Assembly: GCA_025175895.1 (NCBI GenBank)
Contig: CM045989.1
Location: forward strand, 126,803,272-126,867,271
Direction: 5' to 3'
Length of the DNA: 64,000 nt
Source of the DNA: Wurfbainia villosa
Lineage: Eukaryota > Streptophyta > Magnoliopsida > Zingiberales > Zingiberaceae
Shown: positions 9,807 through 20,231 of the stretch, one piece after another
Layout of the letters: every line of letters starts with the position of its first letter
How positions within the stretch are numbered: position 1 is the first letter of the stretch
The notes under the pieces: generated by a model
The model's database searches: none
Seen by the model: the letters and a program-made list of their open reading frames with translations, nothing else
What the model was told of the DNA's origin: nothing
Program-made: the position numbers and the translations under genes

Positions 9807-11299
9807 TGTTGGAAATTTGACGCCGCTAGAGGGGGTGTGAATAGCGTTTGACCGTTCGTAGATGGAATTCGATCGCGTGTTCGTGTCTATAAGTTTCGTT
9901 AGCACAGCGGAATATATATATGATAACAATAACGAAACACAATCACAAACACAATAACACGAAGATTTAACGTGGTTCAGAACCACACGGTTCCTACTCC
10001 ACGGATCGAGCTCTAGCGACGCCAAAGCAATCACTAATCAATAAACTCCTTCTCGATAATAAGTCGGAGGTGGAGAAACCTCGTACAAATGTTTACAACA
10101 ATAAACGAAAGAAATACAAGCAAATACAAGTGAAAATGTAAAGAACACTTTACAAACTAGGGTTTTGAGCGCTTGCTTATCGGTTGCTTGGATGAGCTTG
10201 AAGGACCCTGAAATGCACCTGCAAAACGCCTTCAAATCGCCTCACCAAAGCCCTCAAAGAACTGATGATGAAATCCTCCACGAGGTCCCCTTTTTATCTT
10301 GCGTCGGGCTAGATTTCCGCCTATCAGTCGACTGATGTCACTGTTGTCGTGAGACAACGACTCAATCCACGTCGGACAAGTTCCAACGGGACTCTTGGCA
10401 GTCGACTGCCAACATTGGCAGTCGACTGCCAGCGCCCGTAGCCGACTGGCCAGTCGGCTACGGAGCATTCTGTGCTCGACATTGGACTGGCAGTCGACTG
10501 TCGACCCTTGGCAGTCGACTGCCGTCGACACCAGTCGACTGCTCCAATGAGCAGTCGACTGCCAGAGCATTTCCAGCTCTAAACTGGCAGTCGAACTCAA
10601 GTCGACTCACGACAGTCGAACCGGCCATAATGTCAGTCGACTGCCAACCTCAAAAATGAGGTTTTAACCCAAGTATGGTGCCCCCATACTTGCTAGACCA
10701 CCCTTAGCCTAGACCTAAGCCTTCTAGCCACCTCCATCAGCCTCACGCCTCTCGGATCCCTCCAAGTCATCCATGACTTGTTCATCCATCGCACTAGCCT
10801 CTAGGTGCTTCTGTCGGCTATGTCATGCTAACGGTGTCTACACCGCCAAGGCACATTGGACTTACGCCGCCAAGACTCCGCTTGGACTTTACGCCGCCAA
10901 CCATTGGACTTATGCTGCCAAGACTCCCGCTTGGACTTTACGCAGCCAATATCAAACCCCTTGGACTTCTCATGCCAAGACCCATGTTGGACTTTTACAT
11001 TGCCAAGACCCAAGCTTGGACTTTCCCTTGCCAACCCATGTTGGACTTTTACATTGCCAAGACCCATGCTTGGACTTTTCATGTGCCAAGTGTCCCACTT
11101 GGACTTTTCATGCCAAGTACTCAAGACTTGGACTTTACCAAATGCCAAGTGTTCCACTTGGACTTTCCATGCAAAGTACTCAAGACTTGGACTTTCCCAT
11201 GACAATTACATTGTCATATGTTTTTGTCGAAACATCAAAACATCACTCGAGTCACACTCGAGTCCTGGTCAATCGTGACCTAGGCCGATTGCACCAACA
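9807..11299 (-). repeat. Element A 5' LTR (right)
   Basis: Promoter-bearing LTR of element A, ending CCAACA before the GAATG duplication. It contains eight exact copies of the palindrome CAGTCGACTG between 10325 and 10643 and the CCAAG/CTTGG minisatellite at 10850-11200. It is nearly identical to the left LTR outside the palindrome patch. Confidence 0.9.
10325..10643. repeat. Cluster of CAGTCGACTG palindromes in LTR A
   Basis: Eight exact copies of the 10-bp palindrome CAGTCGACTG lie at about 10325, 10399, 10418, 10491, 10512, 10532, 10552 and 10634, plus several one-mismatch copies. Similar clusters occur in LTR B (20740-21080, 38470-38830), in family C LTRs and in the solo LTR. Their regular presence in LTRs of different families suggests a shared promoter or protein-binding module, but no function can be read from the sequence. 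Confidence 0.85.
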
Positions 11300-11304
11300 G
11301 AATG

Positions 11305-11860
11305 TCCATTGATTAATTAATTTACTGACCATTAATTCATCAACATCTAACTCCTTGAGTAGTACCACTCAACCTTTTCATCATGCCGGACCAAGTCCAC
11401 CTACAAGGTTTACATGATGAACCTTATGAGCTCCTCAAGGGGACATCATCATCCTAATATATAGGACACTGTTTCCTCCTATAATCAACGACACACCATA
11501 TAAATAATATCATCTCCAACTTACCGAGCCTATCGATTTTATCTATAAATCTCGCCCATTGGTAAATCAAAGAGATGACTACTAAGTATATGTGTCCGTT
11601 ATTATATCGGGATTAAGAGCATGTACTAAATAATATCTGAGGTCTGATTCGATTGTGTAGTCAGCAATAAATCGAATCACCTCTATGTCGATCCTTCTCA
11701 ATACACACAAAGTGCACTAGTGTGATTCTATGGTCAAGACAAACCAATACCAAATCACACTACAACCATTCCGATGGTTTGTCCAAAGTCATCTCGGTTG
11801 TGAGCCTTTACTTATACTTTACAAAGAGCCGATAACAAGTATTCTGTGTATTTCTCGATA
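11305..11860 (-). repeat. Copia (Angela-like) LTR remnant, second part
   Basis: This continues the remnant of 3661-4633 across element A, as the GAATG duplication shows. It holds no ORF. Around 11850-11896 it passes, at a point I cannot fix, into the truncated Tekay/Del LTR that resumes at 17711. Confidence 0.5.
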
Positions 11861-11896
11861 TGTATTTGATTTTATGCGATGATTTGTAGTGATGTA

Positions 11897-12463
11897 TGTT
11901 GGATCGAGAAGCGTCGCTAGAGGGGGGGGGGTGAATAGCGATCGTAAAACTTTTTGGCGTTTCGTTCGAGTAGACAATTAAATGAGTAAACACAGCGGAA
12001 AATAAAGTGACACGTTTATTTTACTTGGTTCACAACCCAGCGGTTGCTACTCCAAGGCCTCTCATCAGTCTACTGATAACAGTCGACTGCCCAATGTCCA
12101 ACAGTCGACTGCCAGCCTGGCCACTTTCCTGCAGTAAGAGGTTAGCTCGGAAAATGGTAAATGCGACGGTTTCTAACCGTCCGATCTCGACCTAGACCTT
12201 CCACAGGAAGTCTTAGTCGGATCGCCGCCTATGGTCGTCCCCGTAAAGAGGACACGACCTTACAATCTCTCACTCACACGAGCTTACCTCGATAGTAGCT
12301 CTCGCTTCCGGCCTTCCACTCGATTCCTTCGGCTCCCTCCGAAGTCACTCGAGTGTCGCCCGACCACCGCGGCTTCCTCCGGGTGTCACTAGCCTTCAGC
12401 TCCATCTTTAATACTTTTCTACACACTCGATAGCTCGTGAGATAACGATGTAAACTTAACTTT
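11897..12463 (-). repeat. Element C1 shortened outer LTR
   Basis: It begins TGTTGGATCGAGAAGCG like the other family C LTRs but jumps at the TCCAAGGCC position (~12057) to the CTCATCAGTC position, losing ~500 bases. It also lacks the final ~55 bases (after AACTTAACTTT), joining instead to internal sequence. There are therefore two separate deletions. Confidence 0.88.
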
Positions 12464-12498
12464 ACATCAAATCTTAGCGCCCCCGCTCTGATACCAAT
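12464..12498 (-). promoter_or_regulatory. Residual internal leader with primer-binding site
   Basis: The minus strand carries TGGTATCAGAGC (12485-12496) and the GCGGGGGCGCTAAGATTTG leader that also occurs beside the right LTR (16583-16612). It is all that remains of one internal region between two LTRs. Confidence 0.9.
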
Positions 12499-13583
12499 TA
12501 TTGGATCGAGAAGCGTCGCTAGAGAGGGGGATGAATAGCGATCGTAAAACTTTTCGGCATTTCGTTCGAGTAGACAATTAAATGAGTAAACACAGTGGAA
12601 AATAAAGCGACACGTTTATTTTACTTGGTTCACAACCCAGCGGTTGCTACTCCAAGGCCCTATCGGTCTTAGACCGCGTACGGAGGGCAAAGCACTATAA
12701 CATCTCCTCCTCGTTGAAGGTAGGAGACAACGATCACAAAACCGAAATTACGAGGATGAGGCAACAAGCCTACCTCACCTCGTTACGAATAAAAATAAAG
12801 AATACAATATCAAAATATTACTTGCTACTGCTGCCGACGAAGAAGATCGGAACTTGTTGTCGCGTCGGCGTTATGACGGTGTTGGAGCGTTGGCGTTGTA
12901 GGAGCACTTGATGAATAAACTTGATGTTCTTTGGAGTTGGATTCCTCCTCCTTTTATAGACTTTGGGCTTTGAATATGTCTCCCTTTTATTTGGAACGGA
13001 TCACGAAGTTTTCCAAATTTTATCGCGAAGTGGCCGCGTCAAACGTTATCCGTTTTGACCTAGCGCAAAGGCTGAGTCGTCGCCATTAGTCGACTGATGC
13101 CTCTCATCGATCGATGATGATCGTGATGCCTCTCATCACCAATCGATAATAATCCGAATGCCCAATGTCCGAATGATCACACCGCCACTTCCCTGCAGTA
13201 AGAGGTTAGCTCGGAAAATGGTAAATGCGACGGTTTCTAACCGTCCGATCTCGACCTAGACCTTCCACAGGAAGTCTTAGTCGGATCGCCGCCTATGATC
13301 ATCCCCGTAAAGAGGACACGACCTTACAATCTCTCACTCACACGAGCTTACCTCGATAGTAGCTCTCGCTTCCGGCCTTCCACTCGATTCCTTCGGCTCC
13401 CTCCGAAGTCACTCAAGTGTCGCCCGACCACCGCGGCTTCCTCCGGGTGTCGCTAGCCTTCAGCTCCAGCTTTAATACTTTTCTACACACTCGATAGCTC
13501 GTGAGATAACGATGTAAACTTAACTTTGTGTCTTTTCCATAATCAAAACACAGGTTCGATTATCTAGTGCCCCTGCACCAACA
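12499..13583 (-). repeat. Element C1 middle LTR
   Basis: This 1085-bp LTR starts TATTGG where TGTTGG is expected (terminal mutation) and ends CACCAACA. It is followed by the polypurine tract (13584-13600), so it serves as the 3' LTR of the gag-bearing unit. It is closely similar to 16615-17705 except at 13095-13190. Confidence 0.9.
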
Positions 13584-14638
13584 ATCTCCCCCTTTTTGAT
13601 CTATGACAAACCAACACAAAGTTAAGAGAAATTAAAGCATAAAACAAGTATAGTAAATGATGAATGTCATTTTCAAAAACTCCCCCTTAACCAAAACTCC
13701 CCCTTAACCCCAGGTGAGTTTTGAAAGAGATACTTTAGTTCAAAATTAAATAAATTTTGTGTTACTCCCCCTTAACTTTCGCTCTTCTCCCCCTTTTGCC
13801 ATAAATCAAAACAAATGTTGGGGTTTGTTATGTAAAAATGAAGTTTTTTATATAAAATAGGGGTTTAAAGACAATATGGTATATGCATGCATCAAGATAA
13901 ATCAACTTTGAGTCCAAACATGCGTCTAGCAATAGTTAGATAGATTGGTTTGAGGTGTGTCCCTCTAAATAATCTAAAGGTTTATAATATAACCCTTAGG
14001 GTTAGTTTGCTTTCCCCCTTAGTCAAATATATGAAGTATAAGAGATGTAGGGGGCGCTAAACTTTGGCCTAAAGAGTCATTAAGTACAATAGTTGAGAAA
14101 ATAAGTAGTATTTTGAAGATTGTTTTAAGTATATTTCAATTATCCTTAACATCTCACCCATTCTATGTGTCTCAGAATTTGTTCACCTTATATGTTTTGT
14201 GAGATGATTTTAAATTGATCAAAGATAGTCAACCTTGGGTTAGATTCAGATTTAACCTTTAGATCGTTAAGTAACTTTTCGAGAAACTGGCTTCCAGGTC
14301 GTGGCGAGGCACAGGGGCCTTCTTTGATCGGAACAACGACCACTTCCTTAGACAAAGCCAAAATCAAGAAAATATCACTTAAGTCACTTAGGGTTACTTC
14401 CTGGTCTAACTAGTTTAGGATACGGTGAGGTAGCTTCAGCTAGTTCCACTCGGTCAAGTGCACCAAGCTAGATACACCTTATCTAGCTCGAATACACGAG
14501 ACTTTGTTTCCCTAACGTACTATCATCTCGCCGCGTCCTGATACTATGTTGTCAAGAGTTGACTAGTCATTTACCCTATCTAGCCATTCTAAAAATTAAA
14601 GTAAAATATGCAATGGTTTTGCTAAGTAAGCGGGTATA
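13584..14638 (-). other. Non-coding 3' internal region of element C1
   Basis: There is 1.05 kb without a credible ORF. It opens with the polypurine tract ATCTCCCCCTTTTTGAT (plus-strand view). More CTCCCCCTTAAC copies lie near 13680-13790. The matching region in C2 (51586-52714) is similar in sequence. Confidence 0.8.
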
Positions 14639-16144
14639 CTATTTTAGTGTTAGCCGACCATTGAACCAATATGGTCTATTCAAATAATGAACTTGATCCT
14701 GAGGAATCCAATACTTATTAGTCCTTATATGTGAGTTCAATAAAACCTTTGGGACCCATGCTTGGACTCTTTGATGACTACGATTTACGATAGACATATA
14801 AGACCTATTCGTAGTTTTTGACTTAAATCCGAGTCCGACTTTATTGTACACGACTCTTTGGATTCCAAGTAGTCGATTAAGGTTCTTAGATCCCAACGTG
14901 AACCTTTCCAACCTAGCCTCAACCTCTTGAACTTGGTCTTTCAAGAGAGAATTCTCCTCCTCAAGTTTTTCAATTTGAGTTGAGTTTCCCTCTTGAACTT
15001 GACTAGTTGAAGGGGTTAGAGTAGCCTCTTGCTTGAGGGTTTCAACCTCCTCAAGTAACGACTTAACCCTAGACTCGGACTTAGTTAATTTCCTATTAAG
15101 CATTTTAATTGTATTGTAAAGCGTACTAATTAAAGAGCGATTAACCTTGACTTTCCCTTTTGGTCCGGCTTTGAGTTTTCTCTCGATTCTCTCGAAATAA
15201 TCTTCGGGGTCGGAGTCGGAGTTGTAGTTGGACTCGGCTTCGGATTCTGACTCGGACTCCTCCGTTCTTGCCATGTAAGCTATGTCTTCTCTGTTGTCCC
15301 AAGTTGCATGGAAGGCTTTCCTTGCTCCCTTTTTCTTTTGGTTCTCATTCTTCAATTTCTTTCTTTCTTGTCGAACTATTCTCCGCACAATGTTGACTAT
15401 TATGGCCTCCTCTTCTGATTCGGATTCGTCTTTGGGTTCGAGTTCATCTACTTGATTAGTAGGTGGCTCCCTTCTTTGTCCTGCAAGTAGAGCAATACCT
15501 CTCTCGACCCGGACCACGTTAGTTTGCTCATGAAGTTCAAACTCGGAAAATAATTCATCTAACCTAAGCTTCGAAAGGTCCTTAGAGACCTTGTAGACAT
15601 CAACCATGGATGCCCACAAGGTAGTCCTAGGGAAAGCATTTAAAGCATACCTTATAAGGTCTCGGTTCTCTATGGCTTGCCCGATCGAGTGAAGACCGTT
15701 GACGATGTCTTGGATCCGCGCATGTAATTGGGTGGCGGTCTCGCAATCCTGCATCTTTAGATTGTACAGTTTATTTAAAAGTAAATCTCTTTTACATACC
15801 TTAGCATCGGGCGTCCCTTCGTGTAGATCAATCAATTTGTTCCAGAGGTCTTTGGCGCTAATGAATGGACCGATGCAGTTGAGCTCCTCCTTGGACAAGC
15901 CACATTGTAATATTTAAGTTGCTCTTGCATTGGCTTCGATTTGCCTCTTGGTTGCATTTGTCCACTTGTTGAAATCCAAGGGCTCTCCTTGATCATTGGT
16001 GGGTAGAGCAAAGCCGGTTTGGATTATCATCCAAGTCTCGACTTGTGTTTTTAGAAAACACTTCATCCGACCTTTCCAATAACGGAAATCATTTCCATTA
16101 AAGAACGGAGGTCGGGTGGTGCTATATCCCTCAATGTGAGCCAT
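14639..16144 (-). pseudogene. gag: UBN2-type copia gag with one nonsense codon (element C1)
   Basis: One frame of ~500 codons is interrupted only by a TAA at 15914-15916 (after EANARAT). The start is MAHIEGYSTTRPPFFNGNDF, the usual copia gag beginning. The UBN2 domain is complete (FRYWKGRMKCFL through TQLHARIQDIVNGLHSIG and LWASMVDVYKVSKDLSKLRLDELFSEFELHEQ). It is followed by an acidic Ser/Glu stretch, a coiled coil (LNRKLTKSESRVKSLLEEVETLKQE ...) and a C-terminal WIPQ motif. No CCHC zinc knuckle is present, although SIRE-type gag normally has one between these regions. With the nonsense codon, only a 76-residue piece and a 419-residue piece (14639-15898) can be made. Confidence 0.88.
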
Positions 16145-16187
16145 TAAATATCTTGCAAAATACGAATAAAAACCAAAGAGAATTCCA

Positions 16188-16510
16188 AGACTTGGTCTTG
16201 GATTAGTAGTGCGGGAAATAATAGGAAATAAACAGAATTAAATGAGAAAAATAAAAAACTAACAACTTACGACCTTTGATGCCCCCGAAAGGGTACTAGA
16301 CGTTGGATTTTGGGGCTGGAAATGGCTTGTTACGAGGGTAAACCCTCGTAAAAAATGTAGATCTCTCAGAGAGCTTCGATTTGGTACGTAGATCGTTATG
16401 TGAGTCCACTTGTGCGAAAAGTTATGGCCGTTTTACCGTCGGCTACTTGCAAGCACACAACCAAAAGAAACGTACCAAGACTTCGTCTTGGATTAGTAGT
16501 GCGGGAGGAA
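16188..16510. repeat. Duplicated palindromic leader block in element C1
   Basis: The 17-base near-palindrome CCAAGACTTGGTCTTGG plus ATTAGTAGTGCGGGA appears at ~16188-16219 and again, with one change, at ~16476-16507. Both lie in the untranslated leader between the gag start and the 5' LTR. A stem-loop pair in this position could act in RNA dimerisation or packaging, but that is inference. Confidence 0.7.
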
Positions 16511-16600
16511 AAAAAAGACCAAAAAAAATACGAATCGAAAAATACGAACAGAAAACCAAAACGTGCTAGATCGGTGGTTTCACCAAATCTTAGCGCCCCC

Positions 16601-16612
16601 GCTCTGATACCA
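16601..16612 (-). promoter_or_regulatory. Primer-binding site of element C1
   Basis: TGGTATCAGAGC on the minus strand, two bases from the 5' LTR, complementary to initiator tRNA-Met. Confidence 0.93.
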
Positions 16613-16614
16613 AT

Positions 16615-17705
16615 TGTTGGATCGAGAAGCGTCGCTAGAGGGGGAGGTGAATAGCAATCGTAAAACTTTTCGGCGTTTCGTTTGAGTAGACAATTAAATG
16701 AGTAAACACAGTGGAAAATAAAGCGACACATTTATTTTACTTGGTTCACAACCCAGCGGTTGCTACTCCAAGGCCCTATCGGTCCTAGACCGCGTACGGA
16801 GGGCAAAGCACTATAACGTCTCCTCCTCGTTGGAGGTAGGAGACAACGATCACAAAACCGAAATTACGAGAATGAGGCAACAAGCCTACCTCACCTCGTT
16901 ACGAATAAAAATAAAGAATACAATATCAAAATATTACTTGCTACTGCTGCCGACGAAGAAGATCGGAACTTGTTGTCGCGTCGGCGTTATGACGGTGTTG
17001 GAGCGTTGGCGTTGTAGGAGCACTTGATGAATAAACTTGTGTTCTTTGGAGTTGGATTCCTCCTCCTTTTATAGACTTTGGGCTCTGAATATGTCTCCCT
17101 TTTATTTGGAACGGATCACGAAGTTTTCCAAATTTTATCGCGAAGTGGCCGCATCAAACGTTATCCGTTTTGACCTAGCGCAAAGGCTGAGTCATCGCCA
17201 TCAGTCGACTGATGCCTCTCATGAGTCGACTGATGACAGTCGACTGATGCCTCTCATCACCAATCGATACCGATGATCGCCTAATGTCCAGCAATGATCA
17301 CCCTGGCCACTTCCTTGCAGTAAGAGGTTAGCTCGGAAAATGGTAAATGCGACGGTTTCTAACCGTCCGATCTCAACCTAGACCTTCCACAGGAAGTCTT
17401 AGTCGGATCGCCGCCTATGGTCGTCCCCGTAAAGAGGACACGACCTTACAATCTCTCACTCACACAAGCTTACCTCGATAGTAGCTCTCGCTTCCGGCCT
17501 TCCACTCGATTCCTTCGGCTCCCTCTGAAGTCACTCGAGTGTCGCCCGACCACCGCGGCTTCCTCCGGGTGTCGCTAGCCTTCAGCTCCAGCTTTAATAC
17601 TTTTCTACACACTCGATAGCTCGTGAGATAACGATGTAAACTTAACTTTGTGTCTTTTCCATAATCAAAACACAGGTTCGATTATCTAGTGCCCCTGCAC
17701 CAACA
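16615..17705 (-). repeat. Element C1 5' LTR (right)
   Basis: 1091 bp, TGTTGGATCG to CACCAACA, followed by the ATGTA duplication. It carries CAGTCGACTG motifs at about 17203-17260 that are partly altered in the middle LTR. Confidence 0.92.
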
Positions 17706-17710
17706 ATGTA

Positions 17711-17970
17711 CACTACTATTGTTGTACCGTTCTTTCTGGTTTTGTACGGTGTTTTCTTAGTTTTGTGTTAGTCATATCGGTATGCATGGTGTGTGGTTTG
17801 TATTGTATTTGTGTTAGTTCTGTTGTGCTTTGTTATGTTGTTATATTTATATTTGTATATGTTATTATTATTGTGGGCCCAAGGGCCTTGTATAAACAAG
17901 ATATGTTGCCACGTACAGGGGAGATGCTGTCCGTTTGATTTTCGATTCGGCATACTCTCGGGGCATGACA
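17711..17970 (+). repeat. Tekay/Del-type gypsy LTR, 3' end only
   Basis: Ends ACAGGGGAGATGCTGTCCG ... CTCGGGGCATGACA, matching (inverted) the LTR ends at 53865 and 61115. The GGGCCTTGTATAAAC block is also shared. Its upstream part is lost: to the left, across C1, lies a copia-like LTR remnant. Confidence 0.8.
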
Positions 17971-17977
17971 ACTTTAT

Positions 17978-17989
17978 TGGTATCAGAGC
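17978..17989 (+). promoter_or_regulatory. Primer-binding site of the plus-strand Del element
   Basis: TGGTATCAGAGC, seven bases after the LTR end GGGGCATGACA, complementary to initiator tRNA-Met. Confidence 0.9.
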
Positions 17990-20226
17990 CCTAGGTTCTA
18001 TGATGCCATACAATGTTATTTTTGTGTCGTGTCTTGGATTCTCGAGAGTCGATTTGTTTTGGTTTTGATTTTCTGAGATGAGATTGACAGTGGTCTGAGC
18101 TCCAAGCAGCATGAGATAAGAATTCCTAATAACTTATAGCCTAGTAGATACTTATTTAAACTTGCTTAATAGGTGTATACAAACAGAGTGATAACACATG
18201 TGCAGACTCGTGGTAGGGGTCATCCACCTAGGCGACCAACCGGAGTTGCCTTTAGAGTTTATACTCTCGATTTTATTGGCTATGCTTTTAATGATTATAA
18301 CAGGGAATAACAAGTAGTGCGTTGGTTATTCTTCGTAATCATGGTTTGAATTTGACCGCGGGAATAACCTGTTGAGTCTGTGAGTCATGAACCTGTGTCG
18401 AAAAGGTGATTTACCTTTGAGAGTCGACTGATACCGAGTCGAAGAACAGGGGTCAAGTCGTTACATTCCTTGTGGAAATCAAAGACTACAGTCTTAGGAA
18501 TTTTCACTAACGGTGCTAATCAGATTATTACCCGTGGGGTAATGGACTAGGTGTGTATACTATTATTGCTACAACAAGCGGAGGGTTAGTATAAGGTGTT
18601 TCATAGGGATTTTGATCCCCGAGTTGTGTGTACTGGGTTGTATAACTTTGAAGGTACTTAACTCGTGTTATACAAAGGAAGTAGAGTTATTTGCATACCA
18701 TTATCAGGATCAAGCTGGTATTTGGTGGTAAATGCAGAAAATAACTTTCAGGGAATAATATATCACTTGATCATGGTTTAGTGATGTTGAGAGAGAGTAT
18801 TTCCCCGCGTCACTTTCTGTGACACATTGTAGGGAATTCTTGAGCTTCAAGTAGGGTGATCGTCGGTAATGGGAATACCATGCAGAGTCATTAGACTTGC
18901 AGAGTTTACTCTCACCTAATGACTCAAGAATGTGAATGGAGGTTTTAATCCACCTATGGTTATTGGTTTACTTTTGGATAAGATGACTGGATCTTCTATC
19001 AGATCCTACCGGAAGACATTGGGTTGAGTCAGGAGTTTTGAAATGACTCCGTACAAGTGTTTAGGAGATGAAGATCGATAAGCAGACATTGCAAGTTAGA
19101 TGTTGGAATGAGAAGCCTCCGAATGTTGGACAAAAGGAGCAAGATCGGAGTCATAGGCCACAAGCTACTAGTGAAGAGTTTATCCGATCATACAAGACCC
19201 ACTGCAGATCGTCAGAACTATCTGATGTTATCAGCAAAATTAGAACAAATATTCCGAAGGTATTATGTGCGTGCATTGCAGATTATGAAGTCACGCAAAG
19301 TCGGATTATCCGTTGGATCAAATAATTTGTTGCTATTGTAAGCAACCAGTACAATTGAGGAGGTGTATTTTGAAGACTCAGTTGAAGACTATCGATGGTA
19401 TTCCGGGAGGATGATACACAGTCTCGACAGCAGGGATCATCACAGAAGATTAGGTTATCTCACCAGCAGTGACCTACTACCTCAGGCGTGGTTAGAGCCC
19501 CTTGATAATTCTTTCAGAAAAAGTGATTTACTCAGCAGTATCAACAGAAGACATCTTAGAAGACTCATGCAGACAACAACAACTGTTACCCCCCAGACAT
19601 GGATTGGCATTGTACAGAGGAGAGAGTATACGACGATGGTCATATCTATTCCATATTCTACAGTTGTAGCTCGTAGGATTACGTGATGGGATCAAATGAT
19701 CTAGGAAAATCCCCGGGTCATTCAACGTAGAAATGCGACCGCTATATCGCGGACTGTAGGATCTGATCTTGTTCTCTTTGGGAAAAGGCCGAGACCTATG
19801 TGGAGCCTTTGGATCGGATCGACAGATAATTGATCGTTCAGGGTATTACTTTAGTTTACCCTTTGGGTTAATATATTGAGAGATACTTGTAGTTTACAGG
19901 TATCTTTGTCTAGAACATTCTTAGTTTGGATTAGAAGGGTTCCTTTACATCAACTTGTGGGTCGGTGGTATCTCTACTGTCAGGTGAGATGTGGATCAAC
20001 AATTAAGAAGTCAAGGGATGCCCTTAGACTCTGATAGACATACCTTTACTATAGACATATCCTTATGGATAGTCAAATTGTTGAGATTATGGTATGATTA
20101 TGTCTCCAAGATGTGTGAATAATTTGAGAGTATTTGAATGTAGTTTTGGATGAACTCCTAGGCTTGCCGCTGGATAGGCAAGTGGAGGAGGCGATCAGAA
20201 TGATTGCGGAGATAGTGTCGATATTG
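17990..20226 (+). pseudogene. Decayed gag region of Tekay/Del gypsy element
   Basis: No long ORF remains, but relics are legible: a TRGRGHPPRRP-like N-terminal gag motif near 18208, and a zinc-knuckle relic at 19328-19366 reading roughly CCYCKQPVQLRRC, with His replaced by Gln and one residue missing. A Gln-rich segment follows at 19540-19590. The same stretch in opposite orientation is at about 59400-59900 in the right-hand Del element. It is interrupted at 20226 by element B. Confidence 0.7.
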
Positions 20227-20231
20227 AATTC

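Larger units (their letters stand above)
4634..11299 (-). mobile_element. Element A: complete gag-only (TR-GAG-like) LTR retrotransposon
   Basis: Two LTRs (4634-6119 and 9807-11299; 1486 and 1493 bp) run TGTTGG to CCAACA on the plus strand and are flanked by the 5-bp target duplication GAATG (4629-4633, 11300-11304). The element reads on the minus strand. Its primer-binding site (TGGTATCAGAGC) lies beside the right LTR and its polypurine tract beside the left LTR. The only long ORF is gag (8021-9739). There is no protease, integrase, reverse transcriptase or RNase H, so it is non-autonomous and must use pol supplied in trans, most likely from a SIRE-type copia element. Complete structure and intact gag suggest fairly recent activity. 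Confidence 0.92.
11897..17705 (-). mobile_element. Element C1: gag-only LTR retrotransposon with three LTRs in tandem
   Basis: The whole block lies within one ATGTA target duplication (11892-11896 and 17706-17710). From left to right it holds a shortened LTR (11897-12463), ~35 bases of 5' internal sequence with a primer-binding site, a full LTR (12499-13583), an internal region with gag (13584-16614) and a full LTR (16615-17705). This is the pattern of an element-to-element tandem that has lost nearly all of one internal region, most simply by unequal or intrastrand recombination after a single insertion. No pol sequence is present. The orientation is minus, with PBS on the right and polypurine tract on the left of the intact unit. 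Confidence 0.9.
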
